From Franzmannia qiaohouensis (lineage in GTDB: Bacteria > Pseudomonadota > Gammaproteobacteria > Pseudomonadales > Halomonadaceae), in NCBI RefSeq assembly GCF_031451695.1, contig NZ_JARWAM010000003.1:248001-312000 (forward strand): DNA of 64,000 bases, in the 5' to 3' direction. Shown one piece after another: positions 34,725 through 44,562 of the stretch. Under the pieces are notes generated by a model. It worked only from the letters and a program-made list of their open reading frames with translations. It searched no databases and was not told where the DNA came from. The translations under genes were made by a program, and so were the position numbers. The stretch's first letter is position 1. Each line of letters opens with the position of its first letter.

Positions 34725-37700
34725 TCAGCCGAGCCACACCCGGGCGTTGCGGAACAGCCGCAGCCAGGCGCCGTCCTGGGTCCACTCTGCCGGGCGCCAG
34801 GAGTTGGTCACCGCCCGCGCCACCCGCTCAGGGTGCGGCATCATGATGGTGACCCGGCCGTCCGGGGTGGTCAGGCCGGTGATGCCCGACGGTGAGCCGT
34901 TGGGGTTGGCCGGATAGCGGCTGGTGACCTGGCCGTAGTGGTCGACGAAGCGCAGCGCGATCTGGCTGCTGCCCTGCATGGCGCGCAGGTGGCCGCTGTC
35001 GCGGAACTCTGCGCGCCCCTCACCGTGGGCCACGGCGATCGGCAGCCGTGAGCCCTGCATCCCGGCCAACAGGATCGACGGGCTCTGTTCGACCTGTACC
35101 ATCGATACCCGCGCCTCGAACTGCTCCGACTCGTTGCGCACGAAGCGCGGCCAGTTGTCGGCGCCGGGGATCAGCGCCTTGAGCTGGGAGAGCATCTGGC
35201 AGCCGTTGCAGACGCCGAGGGCGAAGCTGTCGTCGCGCGCGAAGAAGGCAGCGAACTGCTCGCGGGCGCGTTCATTGAACAGCACCGACTTGGCCCAGCC
35301 GCCGCCGGCGCCGAGCACGTCGCCGTAGGAGAAGCCGCCGCAGGCCACCAGGCCCTTGAAGTCGTCCAGCGCCACGCGTCCGGCGAGGATATCGCTCATA
35401 TGCACGTCGACCGCCTCGAAGCCGGCACGGTCGAAGGCCCAGGCCATCTCCACCTGGCCGTTGACGCCCTGCTCGCGCAGCACCGCCATGGCCGGCCGCG
35501 CGGTGTTGACGAAGGGCGCGGCGATATCCTCGTCGACGTCGAAGCTGGGCTGCGCCGAGAGGCCCGGGTCGCGGTCGTCGAGCAGGCCGTCGAACTCGCT
35601 CTTGGCGCAGTCGGGGTTGTCGCGCAGCGCCTGCAGGCGATAGCTGGTCTCTGCCCAGGTGCGCTGGGTCAGCAGGCGGGTGGTCTCGAGCAGCGGCTCC
35701 TCGAACAGCGTCACCCGCACCTGGTCGTCGTAGCGCGGCCGGGCGATCACTCCGCAGGTCTCGATACCCGCGGCGGCGAACTGCGCCAGCACCTCCTCGG
35801 TGTACTGGCGGTTGACCTGGATCACCGCGCCGAGCTCCTCGGCGAACAGCGCGTTGAAGGCGTCCACCGGCTCGTCGATCAGCCAGTCGAGCTTGATCTC
35901 GAGGCCGGCATGGGCGGCGAAGGCCATCTCCAGCAGCGTCACCAGCAGGCCGCCGTCGCTGCGGTCGTGGTAGGCGAGCAGCTTGCCGTCGCGGTTGAGG
36001 CCCTGGATGACCTCGAAGAACGCCTTGAGGTCCTCCGGGTCGTCGACGTCGGGGCACTCGTCGCCGACCTGGCCGTAGACCTGGGCCAGCGCCGAGCCGC
36101 CGAGGCGGTTCTGGCCGCCGCCCAGGTCGATCAGAATCAGGTCGGACTCGTCCTGGTCGAGGTTGATCTGCGGCGTGAGCGTCTTCAGCGCATCGTTGAC
36201 CGGCGCGAAGCCGGTAATCGCCAGCGACAGCGGCGCGGTGACGCTCTTCTCCTCGAGCTCGCCCTTGGCATTCTCCTCCTGCCAGGCGGTGCGCATCGAC
36301 ATCGAGTCCTTGCCCACCGGGATGGCGATACCCAGCGCCGGGCAGAGTTCCATGCCCACCGCGTGGACGGCGTCGTACAGGGCCTGGTTCTCGCCGGGAT
36401 GGTCGGCGGCGCTCATCCAGTTGGCGGAGAGCTTGATATCGCCGAGCTTGGCGATCGGCGCGGCGGCCAGGTTGGTGATCGCCTCGGCCACCGCCAGCCG
36501 CGCGCTGGCGGCGGGGTCGATCAGCGCCACCGGCGGCCGCTCGCCCATCGCCATGGCTTCGCCGGCATGGGTATCGAAGCTCGCCGTGGTCACCGCCACG
36601 TCGGCCACCGGCACCTGCCAGGGGCCGACCATCTGGTCGCGGGCCACCTGGCCGGTGATCGAGCGGTCGCCGATGGTGATCAAAAAGCTCTTGGAGGCCA
36701 CTGCCGGCAGCCGCAGCACCCGGTCCAGCGCCTCGCGCAGGTCGAGGTTGTCGAGCATCACCCCGGACAGCACCCGCGACTGGCGCTGGAACTCGCGGGT
36801 CATCTTGGGCGGTTTGCCGAACAGCACGCTCATCGGCAGGTCGACCGGCGTGGTCTCGAAGTGGCCATCCGCCACCGTCAGGTGATGCGCCTCGCTGGCC
36901 TCGCCGACCACCGCATAGGGGCAGCGTTCGCGGGCGCACAGCGCCTCGAAGGTCTCGAGGTCGTCGGGTGCCACTGCCAGCACGTAGCGCTCCTGGGCCT
37001 CGTTGCACCAGATCTCCAGCGGGCTCATGCCGGGCTCGGCGTTGGGGATCGCGCGCAGTTCGAAGCGGCCGCCGCGCTCACCATCCTTGACCAGCTCGGG
37101 CAGGGCGTTGGACAGCCCGCCGGCGCCCACGTCGTGAATGAAGCGGATCGGATTGGCATCGCCCAGCGCCCAGCAGCGGTCGATCACCTCCTGGACGCGG
37201 CGCTCGATCTCGGGGTTGTCGCGCTGCACCGAGGCGAAGTCGAGGTCGGCGCTGGAGCTGCCCGAGGCCATCGACGAGGCCGCCCCGCCGCCCAGGCCGA
37301 TCAGCATCGCCGGGCCGCCCATCACGATCAGCTTGCCGCCGACGGGGATCTCGCCCTTCTGCACGTGGCCATCGCGGATATTACCGTAGCCGCCGGCGAG
37401 CATGATCGGCTTGTGGTAGCCGCGCCGCTCGACGCCGTCGTTACCCAGCGCATCCTGCTCATAGGTGCGGAAGTAGCCGGCCAGGTTGGGGCGGCCGAAC
37501 TCGTTATTGAAGGCGGCGCCGCCGATCGGCCCCTCGAGCATGATCTCGAGGGCCGACTGAATGCGCTCCGGCTTGCCGTAGTCGAAGGCTTCCCAGGGCT
37601 GCACGAACTCGGGGATGCGCAGGTTGGAGACGCTGAAGCCGGTCAGGCCCGCCTTGGGCTTGCCGCCGATGCCGGTGGCACCCTCGTCGCGGATCTCGCC

Positions 37701-38654
37701 GCCGGCGCCGGTGGCTGCGCCCGGATGCGGGGCGATGGCCGTGGGGTGGTTGTGGGTCTCCACCTTCATGAGGATCTGGATCGGCTCCTCGACGGCGGCA
37801 TAGCGGGCGCGCTCGCCGGCCTCACCGGTCAGCGGCGCGGCGAAGAAGCGCGGCGCCGTGGTGCCCCGGATTACCGCGGCATTATCGCTGTAGGCGGAGA
37901 GGATGTCGTCCGGCGAACAGGCGTGGGTGTTCTTGATCATCTTGAACAGCGAATGCGGCTGCGCCTCGCCGTCGACCACCCAGTCGGCGTTGAAGATCTT
38001 GTGCCGGCAGTGTTCGGAGTTGGCCTGGGCGAACATCATCAGCTCGACGTCGGCCGGGTTGCGGCCCAGGCCCTGGAAGGCCTCGAGCAGATAGTCGATC
38101 TCGTCCTCGGCCAGCGCCAGGCCGAGCTGGCGGTTGGCCTCGGCCAGCGCCTCGCGGCCGCCCTCGAGGATGTCGACCTGGCCCAGCGGCGCCGGCTCGT
38201 GGTGGGCAAACAGTCGTGCTGCATCGCTTGAGTTGGCCAGCACCGTCTCGGTCATGCGGTCGTGGAGGGTGGCGACGATGGCCTCGAAGGCGTCCTCCGA
38301 GAGGGTACCGCTCAAGCGCACCCGATAGGCGACGCCGCGCTCGACGCGGCGCACCCTGGCCAGACCGCAGTTACGGGCGATATCGGTGGCCTTGGACGAC
38401 CACGGCGACTGGGTACCGATACGCGGCACCACCAGAAACAGGTGGCCCTCCTGTGGCGCGCCGGCCTCGCTGCCGTAATCGAGGAGGCGTTCGAGCAGCT
38501 GACGCTGGTCGTCGTCGAACTCACCGTCGTGGTCGACGAAGTGAACGTACTCGGCGTGCAGCGCGTCGACGTCGGGAACCCGGGCGCGCAGGGTGGCCAG
38601 CAGCTTGGCATGTCGGAAAGCAGATAGGGCGGGCGCACCTCGCAGTTCAAGCAT
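34725..38654 (-). CDS. purL: Phosphoribosylformylglycinamidine synthase (single-chain PurL)
   Basis: PurL converts FGAR, glutamine and ATP to FGAM in purine synthesis. The 1309-residue protein is the long form, fusing an N-terminal PurS-like domain, a linker, two AIRS-type ATPase halves (EHCRHKIFNADWVVDG, KVETHNHPTAIAPHPGAATG) and a C-terminal glutaminase domain with nucleophile Cys in LGVCNGCQMLSQL and His/Glu in MPHPERVAR. The ATG at 38654 gives the family start MLELRGAPALSAFR. It is divergent from mltF, as in E. coli, and radD follows it closely. Confidence 0.97.
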   Translation of the reverse strand: MLELRGAPALSAFRHAKLLATLRARVPDVDALHAEYVHFVDHDGEFDDDQRQLLERLLDYGSEAGAPQEGHLFLVVPRIGTQSPWSSKATDIARNCGLARVRRVERGVAYRVRLSGTLSEDAFEAIVATLHDRMTETVLANSSDAARLFAHHEPAPLGQVDILEGGREALAEANRQLGLALAEDEIDYLLEAFQGLGRNPADVELMMFAQANSEHCRHKIFNADWVVDGEAQPHSLFKMIKNTHACSPDDILSAYSDNAAVIRGTTAPRFFAAPLTGEAGERARYAAVEEPIQILMKVETHNHPTAIAPHPGAATGAGGEIRDEGATGIGGKPKAGLTGFSVSNLRIPEFVQPWEAFDYGKPERIQSALEIMLEGPIGGAAFNNEFGRPNLAGYFRTYEQDALGNDGVERRGYHKPIMLAGGYGNIRDGHVQKGEIPVGGKLIVMGGPAMLIGLGGGAASSMASGSSSADLDFASVQRDNPEIERRVQEVIDRCWALGDANPIRFIHDVGAGGLSNALPELVKDGERGGRFELRAIPNAEPGMSPLEIWCNEAQERYVLAVAPDDLETFEALCARERCPYAVVGEASEAHHLTVADGHFETTPVDLPMSVLFGKPPKMTREFQRQSRVLSGVMLDNLDLREALDRVLRLPAVASKSFLITIGDRSITGQVARDQMVGPWQVPVADVAVTTASFDTHAGEAMAMGERPPVALIDPAASARLAVAEAITNLAAAPIAKLGDIKLSANWMSAADHPGENQALYDAVHAVGMELCPALGIAIPVGKDSMSMRTAWQEENAKGELEEKSVTAPLSLAITGFAPVNDALKTLTPQINLDQDESDLILIDLGGGQNRLGGSALAQVYGQVGDECPDVDDPEDLKAFFEVIQGLNRDGKLLAYHDRSDGGLLVTLLEMAFAAHAGLEIKLDWLIDEPVDAFNALFAEELGAVIQVNRQYTEEVLAQFAAAGIETCGVIARPRYDDQVRVTLFEEPLLETTRLLTQRTWAETSYRLQALRDNPDCAKSEFDGLLDDRDPGLSAQPSFDVDEDIAAPFVNTARPAMAVLREQGVNGQVEMAWAFDRAGFEAVDVHMSDILAGRVALDDFKGLVACGGFSYGDVLGAGGGWAKSVLFNERAREQFAAFFARDDSFALGVCNGCQMLSQLKALIPGADNWPRFVRNESEQFEARVSMVQVEQSPSILLAGMQGSRLPIAVAHGEGRAEFRDSGHLRAMQGSSQIALRFVDHYGQVTSRYPANPNGSPSGITGLTTPDGRVTIMMPHPERVARAVTNSWRPAEWTQDGAWLRLFRNARVWLG

Positions 38655-38811
38655 GGTCGATCGAGCCTCTGGTGAAAGCGAAATGAGGGCCGCGGCCGGC
38701 GGCAATGAGCGCACATGATACTGGAAAGCACCCGGGGCGCGAAATCCGCGCAGGTGACAGCCCGAGCCGCGGCCGTTATCGTGAAGGGTCTCATTGCCAA
38801 TCGTCTCCTTC

Positions 38812-40281
38812 ATGCCCAAGGCCGTTGTGACCCATTTGCGCCGCCACCCGCGCGGCTATCTGCTGACGTGCGTTGGTATCGCGCTGATGTGGCTCGCGCT
38901 GCCGCAGCCGCCGCCAAACAACGCCCAGTGGGATGCCATTCAGGCGCGCGCCTTCCTCGCCGTGCACACCCGCAACACCCCGACGACATATTACGAAGGC
39001 CGCCACGGCCCCACCGGCTTCGAATACGACCTGGCACGGCGCTTCGCCGAGCACCTCGGGCTCAGCCTGTCGATGGATGCCGAACCCAACGTCGAGCAGG
39101 TACTCGAGTCAGTGCGCCAGGGCCACGCCGACATCGGCGCCGCAGCGCTGCCGCTCGACCTGCGCCGCTCCGGGCTGATCTACAGCCGGCCGATCCTCAC
39201 CCTGCAACCGCTGGTGGTCTACCGCCGCGGCCTGCCGCCGGTGCGCGATATCGACGACCTGCGTGGCCTGACCATCGCCAGCATCCGCGGTTCGGGCACC
39301 GGGCAGGTGCTGCGCGAACTGCAGCAGGAGCTCCCCGAGCTGAGCTGGAAGGAGTCCGATGGGCTGGAGGTAGCCGACCTGCTGCAGCGTATCGAGGCCG
39401 GCAGCCTCGACGCGGCAGTGGTCTACCAGCACCAGTTCAAGACCAACCGGCTGTTCTTCCCCGAGGTCGAGCTGGGCTTTCCCCTCGGCGAGCCGCTGTC
39501 GATGGCCTGGGCCTTTCCCGCCGGCCAGGGCGCGGCGCTCCAGCAGCGCGCCCAGGACTTTCTCCACGACCTGCAGCGTGACGGCACCCTCGATGAGCTG
39601 ATCGGCCGCTACTTCGGCCATGACGACTACCTGGAGTATGTCGGCGCACGCATCTTCATCAGCCATGTGCGCGCGAAACTCCCCGAATACGCCGACCTGT
39701 TCCGCCAGGCGGCGCGCGACAGCGGCTTCGACTGGAAGCTGCTCGCCGCCCTCGGCTACCAGGAGTCGCACTGGGACCCCGAGGCCACCTCGCCCACCGG
39801 GGTGCGCGGTCTGATGATGCTGACCAACCCCACCGCCGAGGAGCTCGGCGTCAGCGACCGCCTCGATCCGGCGCAAAGCATCGACGGCGGCGCCCGCTAT
39901 TTGCGTCAAATGAAGGAACGTCTACCCGACTCAATCAACGGTGACGACCGCCTGTGGATGGCCATGGCGGCCTATAATGTCGGCTTGGGGCACTTGTATG
40001 ATGCACGCAAGATCGCCGAGCAGCGCGGCGGTGACCCCAACCGCTGGGCCGACGTGCGCGAGGCGCTGCCGCTGCTGCAGAACAGCGAGTGGTACAGCCA
40101 GACCCGCCACGGCTATGCACGCGGCGGCGAGCCGGTCATCTATGTGCGCAACATCCGCCGCTACTACGAGATTCTCGACTACGTCGACCGCAGCCAGCAG
40201 CAGTTCCATCAGCTCAACGAGCGCCTGCCGGACGACGATGACGACAGCCACCTGTTCGATGTCGTCCCCCCGGTGCTCTGA
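38812..40281 (+). CDS. mltF: Membrane-bound lytic murein transglycosylase F
   Basis: MltF cleaves peptidoglycan at the outer membrane, forming 1,6-anhydro-muropeptides that AmpD later processes. The 489-residue protein has an N-terminal membrane segment (about 14-32), an SBP_bac_3-like regulatory domain (about 45-265; GFEYDLARRFAEHLGL) and an SLT catalytic domain (about 285-460) with the catalytic Glu in LGYQESHWDPEATSPTGVRGLM and AYNVGLGHL. I used ATG 38812, but a TTG at 38794 is preceded by GAAGGG at good spacing and may be the true start. The neighbourhood purL-mltF-tadA matches E. coli, with an extra gene inserted. Confidence 0.93.
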   Translation: MPKAVVTHLRRHPRGYLLTCVGIALMWLALPQPPPNNAQWDAIQARAFLAVHTRNTPTTYYEGRHGPTGFEYDLARRFAEHLGLSLSMDAEPNVEQVLESVRQGHADIGAAALPLDLRRSGLIYSRPILTLQPLVVYRRGLPPVRDIDDLRGLTIASIRGSGTGQVLRELQQELPELSWKESDGLEVADLLQRIEAGSLDAAVVYQHQFKTNRLFFPEVELGFPLGEPLSMAWAFPAGQGAALQQRAQDFLHDLQRDGTLDELIGRYFGHDDYLEYVGARIFISHVRAKLPEYADLFRQAARDSGFDWKLLAALGYQESHWDPEATSPTGVRGLMMLTNPTAEELGVSDRLDPAQSIDGGARYLRQMKERLPDSINGDDRLWMAMAAYNVGLGHLYDARKIAEQRGGDPNRWADVREALPLLQNSEWYSQTRHGYARGGEPVIYVRNIRRYYEILDYVDRSQQQFHQLNERLPDDDDDSHLFDVVPPVL

Positions 40282-40305
40282 TACCGCCACGCCACGAGGA
40301 AGTGC

Positions 40306-42279
40306 ATGACGCGAATCGGCCCCCTGCTGGCCCTGACGCTAGCGCTGCTGACGCTGCTGCGCCAGGATGCCGAGCCGGCCCAGCACGGCAGCGCCGTGCT
40401 GCTCGCCGTGCTGGCCGTGGGCCACTGGCAGCCAGAGCGCGGCTGGCGGCTGCGCGCCTGGCTGCTGAGAGCACTGCTGCTGGTGTTGCTGCTGGTAATG
40501 GCAAGCTACCTGCTGCCCGAGTACTGGCTGAGTATCGGCCACTGGAACGCCTGGCTGAGTGCGCTGCCGGGCGACATTGACTACCGCTGGCGCCCGCCGG
40601 CACTGATGACCCTGGCCCTGCTGCTGCTCGCCGCCAGCCTGCAGTTGAACCTGCGCCTGGCCCTCGGCGCACCGCTGCTGCTCACCCTGAGCGGCCTTGC
40701 GCTGCTCACCCAGGCCCTCGACCAGCTGTGGGCGACCAGCATCTGGGTGCTCGACCACGCCGCATCGCCGTCGCTGCTGGCCGCCGCCGGCTGCCTGCTG
40801 GCGGTTCAGGCCAGCCTGCTGATTCAGCGTCGCCGTGAGCAGCTACCCGGGCTGCGCCGCCCGCTGCTCGCAGGCCTGGCGCCGGGCCTGGTGGCACTGC
40901 TGTTCTGGCACCAGCAGACCACCCTCGAGGACCGTCGCCAATATCACGCCAGCGCCGCCCAGAGCCGTGCCCTGGCCGAAGACTTCGAGCGTGAGAACGC
41001 CGACCACCTCGCCGCCATGCGCCGCTTCGTCAGCTTCTGGGAGCTCTACGACGCGCCACCCAGCGAGGCGGCCTGGGCCCGCCAGGCCAGCCGCTACCAT
41101 CAGGACTACCGCTACTTCCTGAATATCGCCTTTATCCTGCCTTCCAGCGAAATCATCCGTGTCTTTCCCTTGGCCGGCAACGAGAACGCCCTCGGCGCAC
41201 GCCTGTTCGACGACCAGCCCGCAGGACGCCCCGCCCTGAGCGAGGCCTTGATTCACGGCCGCGAGGGCAGTACTGGCGCCATCGACCTGCTGCAGGGCGT
41301 GCCCGGCATCATCCACTACCTGCCGGTGCGCAGCAGCAACGGTAACGAGATCCTCGGCGCCACCGCCATGGTGGTCAGCCTGCCGGCGCTGCTCGACACC
41401 CTGTTCGACGGCATCGATACCCGCGCCCAGGCGCTGCGCCTCTACGCCGGTGAGCAGCTGCTGGGCGAGGTTGGCCGTCTCGACGACCGCGTCAACTGGC
41501 GGCACCGCTTCAGCATCGACGTTGGCGGCCAGCCACTGCTGCTCGATGCCCTGCCCGGACGCAGCGCATTGCTGATGCAGCGCGCCCGGCTGCCGGAGGT
41601 CGGGCTACTGATGGGGCTGACCTTCGCCTATCTGCTGTACCTGGTGCTGTTTGCCTACCAGCGCCTCGCCGGCCAGCATCGTGCCGCCCACCACACCAAT
41701 CAGGAACTGCGCCGCGAAGTGCAGGCACGCAGCATCCTGCAGCGAGAGGTGGAGTGGATGGCGCGCCACGACGAGCTCACCGAGCTGCCCAACCGCCGGC
41801 TGTTCATGGAGACCCTCGACGCCAACGCCGAACGGCGGCCGCTGAGCGTGCTGATCTGCGATGTCGACCACTTCAAACGCATCAACGATCATCTCGGCCA
41901 CCTCGCAGGAGACCGCTACCTGCGCCACATTGGCGAGGTCGGTCGCGAGGTGATCGGCGAGCAGGGGCTATTCGCCCGCTACGGCGGCGAGGAGTTCGTC
42001 GCCTGCCTGCCGGGTAGCGACGCCAAGCAGGCCGAGCAGCTCGCCGAGCGGCTGCGCCAGGCCATTCATCAGGCCGACCTCCTCCACCACGACGGCCAGC
42101 GGCTCAGCGTCAGCATCGGCATTGCCACCCAAGTCCAGGGCGCGCTGGATATCGGCCAACTGATGCAGGTCGCCGACGAAGCCCTCTACGGCGCCAAGGC
42201 AGGCGGCCGCAACCGCGTGGTCAGCGGTCGCCCGTTGACGCTATCCGACGGCACCTGCGACCCGCTATCAACGCGCTAG
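40306..42279 (+). CDS. Membrane diguanylate cyclase with periplasmic CHASE-like sensor
   Basis: The enzyme would make cyclic di-GMP from GTP. The 657-residue protein has about seven hydrophobic segments in the first 210 residues, then a probable periplasmic sensor (about 215-415; HASAAQSRALAEDFERENADH resembles CHASE domains), a further membrane segment (about 430-450) and a GGDEF domain (about 485-645) with RYGGEEF. The substrate-side residues are intact, so it should be active. The inhibitory I-site RxxD is absent (GEQG at that position). It lies 24 bp after mltF and meets tadA tail-to-tail with overlapping stops. Ligand unknown. Confidence 0.85.
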   Translation: MTRIGPLLALTLALLTLLRQDAEPAQHGSAVLLAVLAVGHWQPERGWRLRAWLLRALLLVLLLVMASYLLPEYWLSIGHWNAWLSALPGDIDYRWRPPALMTLALLLLAASLQLNLRLALGAPLLLTLSGLALLTQALDQLWATSIWVLDHAASPSLLAAAGCLLAVQASLLIQRRREQLPGLRRPLLAGLAPGLVALLFWHQQTTLEDRRQYHASAAQSRALAEDFERENADHLAAMRRFVSFWELYDAPPSEAAWARQASRYHQDYRYFLNIAFILPSSEIIRVFPLAGNENALGARLFDDQPAGRPALSEALIHGREGSTGAIDLLQGVPGIIHYLPVRSSNGNEILGATAMVVSLPALLDTLFDGIDTRAQALRLYAGEQLLGEVGRLDDRVNWRHRFSIDVGGQPLLLDALPGRSALLMQRARLPEVGLLMGLTFAYLLYLVLFAYQRLAGQHRAAHHTNQELRREVQARSILQREVEWMARHDELTELPNRRLFMETLDANAERRPLSVLICDVDHFKRINDHLGHLAGDRYLRHIGEVGREVIGEQGLFARYGGEEFVACLPGSDAKQAEQLAERLRQAIHQADLLHHDGQRLSVSIGIATQVQGALDIGQLMQVADEALYGAKAGGRNRVVSGRPLTLSDGTCDPLSTR

Positions 42280-42749
42280 CCATCCGAGGGCGCGCGGCGC
42301 GCGGCGAAGAACTCGCGTAGCAGCCGCTTGGCCTGGGCCGCCAGCAGTCCGCCTTCGACCTCGACGCAGTGATTGTGCCAGGGCTGGGCGAACAGATTGG
42401 CGCGCGACTCGACCATGCCGGTCTTGGGCTCGGCGGCACCATACACCAGCCGTGCCAGGCGCGCGTGAATCAGCGCACCGCTGCACATCATGCACGGCTC
42501 GAGGGTCACGAAGAGGGTGCAGCCATCGAGGCGATAGTTGCCGAGCCTGGCGCAGGCCGCCCGCAGCGCCTGCACCTCGGCGTGGGCGCTGGGGTCATGC
42601 TCGGCGATCGGCGCATTGAAGCCGGCGCCGATGATCTCGCCGGCGGGGTCCACCACCACCGCGCCCACCGGCACCTCCCCCGCCGCCAGCGCCAGGCGCG
42701 CCTGGTCCAGGGCGCGGTGCATGTAGAAATCGTCGCTGCGCATCGCCAT
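42276..42749 (-). CDS. tadA: tRNA-specific adenosine deaminase
   Basis: TadA converts A34 to inosine in tRNA-Arg(ACG). From ATG 42749 the protein is 157 residues. Zinc ligands are His56 of the HAE motif (HAEVQAL, proton shuttle Glu58) and Cys86/Cys89 of EPCMMCSGAL. FNAPIAEHDPSAHAE fits TadA rather than cytidine deaminases. The N-terminal extension of the frame is rejected. It is divergent from tesB. Confidence 0.95.
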   Translation of the reverse strand: MAMRSDDFYMHRALDQARLALAAGEVPVGAVVVDPAGEIIGAGFNAPIAEHDPSAHAEVQALRAACARLGNYRLDGCTLFVTLEPCMMCSGALIHARLARLVYGAAEPKTGMVESRANLFAQPWHNHCVEVEGGLLAAQAKRLLREFFAARRAPSDG

Positions 42750-42839
42750 CGGCCACTCGAATCCTGATAAAATGAAACAACCGTATGAGCGCCGCCGTCG
42801 GCCGCTCGACTCGTCCCGATCCACCCTGAGGAGTCTGAC

Positions 42840-43652
42840 ATGTCCCGCGCCCTGGATGACCTGGTTGCCCTGCTAGGCCTGGAAATGATCGAGGAAAACC
42901 TGTTCCGAGGCCACAGCCAGGATCTCGGTTTTCCCCAGCTGTTCGGCGGCCAGGTGCTCGGCCAGGCGCTGTCGGCGGCCAGCCAGACCCTCGACCCGAC
43001 GCGCCGGGTGCACTCCCAGCACGGCTACTTCCTGCGCCCCGGTGACCCCAAGCGCCCGGTGGTCTATCAGGTCGATGCGGTGCGCGACGGCGGCAGCTTC
43101 ACCACCCGCCGGGTCACCGCCATCCAGCGCGGCAAGCCGATCTTCTTCTGCAGCGCCTCCTTCCACGGCGAGGAGCAGGGCCACGCCCACCAACTCGACA
43201 TGCCCGCCCTCGACGACCCCGACACCCTGATCGCCAACGGCGCCAAGGTGCAGAGCTTCGACGGCCACCCCATCGAGTTCCTGCACCTCGACGACCAGTA
43301 TCAGCCCGGCCAGGCGGCGCGCAAGCAGCTGTGGTTCCGGCTCGCCGGCGAGCTGCCCGACGACGCCGCGCTCAATCGCTATCTGCTCGCCTACAGCTCG
43401 GACTTCAACCTGCTGACCACCAGCCTGGTGCCGCAGGGCGTCAAGTTCGGCGACCCGCGGCTGCAGATCGCCAGCCTCGACCATGCGCTGTGGTTCCATC
43501 AGGACGTCAAGATCAACGACTGGCTATTCTACGACATGGACAGCCCCTGGGCCGGCGGCGCGCGGGGCTTTGCCCGCGGCAGCATCTATGACCGCCGCGG
43601 GCGGCTGGTCGCTTCCAGCGCTCAAGAGGGGCTGACCCGTATCCGCGACTGA
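42840..43652 (+). CDS. tesB: Acyl-CoA thioesterase II
   Basis: TesB hydrolyses medium- and long-chain acyl-CoA. The 270-residue protein has a double hot-dog fold, with the N-terminal repeat VALLGLEMIEENLFRGHSQD, LFGGQVLGQAL and HSQHGYFLRPGDP, and the C-terminal repeat DQYQPGQAARKQLWFRL and HALWFHQDVKINDWLFYDMDSPW. The catalytic Asp lies in the SLDHALWFH region. The start follows GAGGAGTCTGAC. Its 3' side meets a palindromic intergenic element. Confidence 0.94.
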   Translation: MSRALDDLVALLGLEMIEENLFRGHSQDLGFPQLFGGQVLGQALSAASQTLDPTRRVHSQHGYFLRPGDPKRPVVYQVDAVRDGGSFTTRRVTAIQRGKPIFFCSASFHGEEQGHAHQLDMPALDDPDTLIANGAKVQSFDGHPIEFLHLDDQYQPGQAARKQLWFRLAGELPDDAALNRYLLAYSSDFNLLTTSLVPQGVKFGDPRLQIASLDHALWFHQDVKINDWLFYDMDSPWAGGARGFARGSIYDRRGRLVASSAQEGLTRIRD

Positions 43653-43798
43653 CTAGGGAAGCACGGCATAAATGTCTGCGCGGGCGAATCACTGCGTTGC
43701 GCGGTGCGCGAAATCCTCACCTATACCCCATAGGCTCCGGTTTCTGTGCTCCGTGCGCCTTGTACTTCATCCCGCTCGCCGATTTATTCAGCGCTTCC
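43653..43798. repeat. Imperfect palindromic intergenic element (MITE/REP-like)
   Basis: The element fills the whole gap between the convergent tesB and TSUP genes. It opens with GGAAGC (43657-43662) and closes with GCTTCC (43793-43798). Inside both ends, ATAAAT and ATTTAT match, and about two thirds of the first 28 bases of each arm pair. The centre contains CTATACCCCATAGG, itself a small palindrome. Similar sequence is, from memory, common between genes in Halomonas genomes; that is not verified here. It may also serve as a two-way terminator. Confidence 0.55.
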
Positions 43799-44542
43799 TC
43801 AACCGCGGATGATCAGTACCAGCCCCTGGATGAAGTAGAAGGCGCCGATGGCGGTGACGATCCAGCGCGTCCAGGCGCGGAAGTTGGCATCGGTAAGCCG
43901 CGCCAGGATACGGTTGCCGGTATGAGTGCCGAGCATCGCAAAGGGCGCGGCGAGCAGGATGATGCCCCACTCGCCGGCGCTCAGCGCCAGCGCCGAGCCG
44001 AGATAGAACAGGATCTTGATGGCATGCGAGACCACCTGGATCATCGCCTTGGTGGCGACGATCTGGCGGCGATCCATGCGCGAGCGCACGAAGAAGATAT
44101 CGATCAGCGGCCCGGAGACCCCGGCGGCGATGGTCAAGCCACCCGAGACGACCCCGCAGGTCAGGGCATGGCTGGGCCGCGCTGCATCGAACTGAAACCA
44201 GTAGCGGGGCATCCACACCAGGATCGGCATCAGGCCAATAAGAATCGAGACCGTCGCCGCATCCGGCGAGTAGCCGATCCACAGCAGCAGACCCGCCGCG
44301 ACCAGTACGCCCAGGGTCATCAGCACCACGATCCGCCAGACGATGAACTGCCGCGACAGCCAGGCCCGCGAGCCGTTGGCGGTCATTTGGATCACCCCGT
44401 GCACGGCGATCGCCGTGGTGGCCGGGAACAGCAGCAGCAGAAACCACAGCAGCACCAGGCCGCCGGCCATGCCGAACACGCCCGACAGCATCGAGGTAAG
44501 AAACACCACGGCCACGAAGGCCGCTCCAACCAGCATCGACAC
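43799..44542 (-). CDS. TSUP-family (TauE/SafE-like) membrane permease
   Basis: A 247-residue inner-membrane protein with about eight hydrophobic segments. It has the duplicated TSUP fold: GVFGMAGGLVLLWFLLLLFPATTA in the first half and GVVSGGLTIAAGVSGPLIDIFFV in the second (glycine-rich turns GMAGG and GVSGP). Members move sulfite, sulfoacetate or other organosulfur anions; the substrate is not known. I chose GTG 44542 because AGGAG stands 5 nt upstream; a TTG at 44563 falls in the upstream hairpin. Confidence 0.85.
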   Translation of the reverse strand: MSMLVGAAFVAVVFLTSMLSGVFGMAGGLVLLWFLLLLFPATTAIAVHGVIQMTANGSRAWLSRQFIVWRIVVLMTLGVLVAAGLLLWIGYSPDAATVSILIGLMPILVWMPRYWFQFDAARPSHALTCGVVSGGLTIAAGVSGPLIDIFFVRSRMDRRQIVATKAMIQVVSHAIKILFYLGSALALSAGEWGIILLAAPFAMLGTHTGNRILARLTDANFRAWTRWIVTAIGAFYFIQGLVLIIRG

Positions 44543-44562
44543 GGCGGCTCCTGTTAACGACA

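Noticed and set aside
35400..38231. 943-codon open frame opposite purL
   Set aside because: Antisense shadow of purL; no recognisable domain or start signal. The same applies to the frame opposite radD (33388-34917).
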